Shown: piece after piece, positions 49,508 to 51,561 of the stretch
Position numbering within the stretch: the first letter of the stretch is position 1
Layout of the letters: each line of letters starts with the position of its first letter
Assembly (NCBI GenBank): GCA_910586405.1
Contig: CAJUII010000007.1
Span: 14,412 to 65,972 of the forward strand
Origin: an uncultured Lachnospiraceae bacterium
GTDB lineage: Bacteria > Bacillota > Clostridia > Lachnospirales > Lachnospiraceae
DNA length: 51,561 nucleotides
Reading direction: 5' to 3'
The notes under the pieces: model-generated
Seen by the model: the letters and a program-made list of their open reading frames with translations, nothing else
What the model was told of the DNA's origin: nothing
Database searches by the model: none
Position numbers and translations under genes: made by a program

Positions 49508-51271
49508 TTATGGCTGATCTGGCATTACTACTTGTGGTATTTCTTGTGGTATTTGCTGTGGATTTTCTACAGAAGTATTCTGTGGAACCTGCGGCAATGC
49601 TTCCTGCGGCAGCTGTGGCAACGCCTCCTGCGGTAATGTTTCCTGCGGGAGTTGTGGCACTTGCGGCAATGTTTCTTGTGGCACTTGCGGCAATGTTTCC
49701 TGTGGCACTTGCGGCAATGTTTCCTGCGGCAACGCCTCCTGCGGCGGCTGTGCGGGCGTTCCATCTGGATTCAGCACACCTGCTTCGATCAAAAGCTGTA
49801 TCTGCTGTTCTTGGGTCAATTCCGTAAATGCTGCCTCTTCCGGGTCCATCACTGTCTCCGGCTCCTCCGATGTCTCTGGCTTCGGCACAGATACCTGACC
49901 GCCATAGACAATGACAGGCTCTCCTTTTTCCACATGCTCATAGATCACCTCCGCTTTCTTTGGCGGCAGATTGACACAGCCGTGTGACCCGTTTCTCAGA
50001 TAGATCTCTGCGCCGAAAGTGCTTCTCCATGAGGCATCATGCATTCCCACATTTCCGTTAAACGGCATCCAGTAACTGACCTTTGAGGCGTAGTTTGCCC
50101 CTCTGAGCGTTGTGTTGCGCTCTTTGTATGTAATGCCGTAGATACCGACTGGCGTATTATACCCTCTGCTCACATTTCCAGACACAAAGTCCGTTTCCTC
50201 CACAAGCACGCCATCCTTATAAACCCATAAATGCTGGCTCGTGAGATCAATTTCAACATAACTGTCTCCAATATCATCCTCGCCATACTGCGCCGCCTGC
50301 GCATGATAAATCGGCGTTCTCTCCTCACTTTTTCCACTCCTGATCAGCTCAACGAGCGCTTCTGTCTCCTCCGGGCGGTTCATCCACCAGCCGTAGGCTC
50401 CCTCTGCAATCGTGATCGTCTCTCCGTTCGTCGTTCGAAACTCCCGTTTCTTGCCCCATGTATCGTATTTTCGTGAAAGTGCATTGACGTACTCTCTCAC
50501 AAGGGCGGGATCGACATCCAGCGTATCCTCCTCCATGATCAGCCAGTCTTTGATGATACTTCCATCCAGCACCTCAACATCATCGCCAAAAGTATAAGTA
50601 ATCTCGACGCCTGTCAGCCGGTTTAACTGTTCGCATTTTTTTTGCAGTGCACTGCTCGCCGAAGCGATGGGTGCGTCCTGATAGCAGCCTTTCGCATCTA
50701 AATCTACTGTCGCTGCAAGCATCTGTACTGCCTCCTCCACCGTCTCGTAAATTTTCTGGCGGATTGGCACTGTCCCTTTATCTTCTGGAACAATCTGAAA
50801 TCCATTCTCCGTGTAATCGCTCAAATAAGCATTCTGAGGCTGCCTGATATTTTCTGATTTGAAGAAACAGAGCGTATCAATCTTGCGCTCGAGTTCCTCC
50901 TTCGAATATGTAACCATCGTGTCAACTGTATATTCTGATTTTCGGAATATTGAAACAGGCCACTGAAAAGCATTCTGCCTATCAATAATATCCGTAAAGG
51001 CATCGCCAACATCCATGCGCAGCGCAATGTCTGCTGAGGTGATTGTGTCTGTCAACTGGTCGCGCCCACTGATCTCCAGCACATAGTCGCTGGAAGTATC
51101 AAGGATACGGCTCTCCACACTGCTAAGCGACCCCGCTGAATAATTTTCTCCATTTATAATGGTATTAAAAAAATAATGCTTCGTAAAAAATAGAACAAAA
51201 CCTAAATAAATAATTGTAATCGCTGACACTGCTGCCACCACAGCATATAATTTCTTTTTCCTTCTTTTCAT
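49508..51271 (-). CDS. L,D-transpeptidase (YkuD) with Pro/Gln/Leu-rich tail
   Basis: It forms 3-3 cross-links in peptidoglycan. The start at 51271 follows AGAGG: a basic KRRKKK run and one membrane anchor (LYAVVAAVSAITIIYLGFVLF). The extracellular part has a peptidoglycan-binding region (PG_binding_4-like, about 110-300) and the YkuD domain (about 335-455): IDLTSQHLWVYKDG, TPVGIYGI, and NGSHGCVNLPPKKAEVIYE with the catalytic Cys. The last 80 or so residues repeat ETLPQVPQ and EALPQ. It lies after the rnpB terminator. Confidence 0.92.
   Translation of the reverse strand: MKRRKKKLYAVVAAVSAITIIYLGFVLFFTKHYFFNTIINGENYSAGSLSSVESRILDTSSDYVLEISGRDQLTDTITSADIALRMDVGDAFTDIIDRQNAFQWPVSIFRKSEYTVDTMVTYSKEELERKIDTLCFFKSENIRQPQNAYLSDYTENGFQIVPEDKGTVPIRQKIYETVEEAVQMLAATVDLDAKGCYQDAPIASASSALQKKCEQLNRLTGVEITYTFGDDVEVLDGSIIKDWLIMEEDTLDVDPALVREYVNALSRKYDTWGKKREFRTTNGETITIAEGAYGWWMNRPEETEALVELIRSGKSEERTPIYHAQAAQYGEDDIGDSYVEIDLTSQHLWVYKDGVLVEETDFVSGNVSRGYNTPVGIYGITYKERNTTLRGANYASKVSYWMPFNGNVGMHDASWRSTFGAEIYLRNGSHGCVNLPPKKAEVIYEHVEKGEPVIVYGGQVSVPKPETSEEPETVMDPEEAAFTELTQEQQIQLLIEAGVLNPDGTPAQPPQEALPQETLPQVPQETLPQVPQETLPQVPQLPQETLPQEALPQLPQEALPQVPQNTSVENPQQIPQEIPQVVMPDQP
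49560..49745 (-). repeat. in-frame tandem repeat of about 24 bp coding LPQ/VPQ units
   Basis: The plus-strand repeat TGGCACTTGCGGCAATGTTT is present three to four times, encoding VPQETLPQ units. It is a low-complexity wall-spanning stretch at the C-terminus of the transpeptidase, in frame. Confidence 0.8.
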
Positions 51272-51333
51272 AATTGTACCTCTAATTCTCTTTGCATTCA
51301 TCTCCTATGCTGAAACAATTATCCTATATAACA

Positions 51334-51360
51334 ATACTCTGGCAGTCAAAACCAGAGTAT
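51334..51360 (-). terminator. terminator of rnpB
   Basis: ATACTCTGG (51334-51342) pairs with CCAGAGTAT (51352-51360) and on the minus strand is followed by TGTTATAT. It lies directly after the RNase P RNA 3' end. Confidence 0.85.
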
Positions 51361-51365
51361 CACCA

Positions 51366-51561
51366 TTGGCAACCGCAGCGATAAGCCGGGTTCTGTCAGC
51401 ACTGCCGCTCTCGCAGCAGCACGAATGATCATCTATCTAGGACTGACGTTGCCGTCAGCCTCAAGCGACCTACCTGGAAACAGACCGGGCAAGTCTATAG
51501 TTCCCTGTTTGGTCTTGCTTCGGATGGGGTTTACATGGCTATGGCTGTTACCAGCCACACG
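51366..51561 (-). ncRNA. rnpB: RNase P RNA (rnpB), 3' portion, cut by the window edge
   Basis: The minus strand contains conserved bacterial RNase P RNA segments: GTAAACCCCATCCGAAGCAA with GACCAAACAGGGAA, AGGTAGGTCGCTTGAGGC, and near the 3' end GACAGAACCCGGCTTATCGC. The 5' part lies outside. The 3' end near 51366 is approximate. Confidence 0.92.

Overview
The window looks like a chromosomal segment of a Lachnospiraceae-type anaerobic Firmicute (Clostridium cluster XIVa, Roseburia/Eubacterium-like). The pointers are strong AGGAGG ribosome sites, sigma-A-type promoters, a CIRCE-controlled groESL, an autonomous glycyl radical protein beside a Crp/Fnr regulator, pyrBI without pyrR, and many family-typical clostridial proteins. 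This placement is from gene content and protein style, not from a search. Most genes lie on the minus strand. No prophage, IS element, CRISPR array or conjugative module was seen.

Layout by coordinate. 1-123: start of a secreted protein that runs off the window. 335-9231 (minus): the translation/transcription operon rimP-nusA-ylxR-ylxQ-infB-rbfA, a strong hairpin, then nrnA-truB-ribF. 9415-11246: citrate synthase and tRNA-Glu(CUC). 11411-13755: Dabb protein, EAL phosphodiesterase, acylphosphatase, PAS protein. 13755-15273: a decaying stretch with half of a TrmH-type methylase gene, an intact AAA ATPase and a MATE transporter remnant. 15360-19272: duplicated-domain hypothetical protein, luxS, a secreted protein, Nudix, Fur, a hypothetical protein and a family 6 type DNA glycosylase. 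19488-20408 (plus): DHH phosphoesterase. 20462-23829: receiver protein and a heavily damaged hybrid histidine kinase pseudogene. 23982-25046: grcA and its probable Crp/Fnr regulator. 25144-27209: groESL. 27313-33844: degenerate GGDEF protein, a PHP-HAD fusion, an ABC-F ATPase and a 703-residue orphan protein. 33867-34130: small acidic protein. 34284-39880: an operon-like run pheA-ppx-ppk-maf. 39973-41489 (plus): beta-propeller-like protein and a CmpB-type membrane protein. 41471-43073: D,D-carboxypeptidase and PH-domain protein. 43188-44714 (plus): pyrBI behind an attenuator-like leader with a small leader ORF. 44713-46927: two COG0523 GTPases, one with a very large His-rich repeat. 47028-48345: dCMP deaminase and a trypsin-like protease. 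48592-51271: secreted protein and L,D-transpeptidase. 51366-end: 3' part of RNase P RNA.

Most of the window is housekeeping. The items most worth a second look are the pyrB leader (leader-ORF ribosome site inside the terminator arm, plus a competing hairpin), the paired metal-type GTPases, the Fnr-like box placed at about -41.5 of the grcA promoter, the PHP-HAD fusion, the repeat-expanded charged tracts in IF-2 and NusA, and the cluster of gene wrecks at 13.7-15.3 kb and 21.2-23.8 kb. I did not find a clear multi-gene defence or biosynthetic system. The best candidate for an undescribed protein system is the 703-residue protein with its acidic partner and operator-like upstream repeats at 31.7-34.2 kb.
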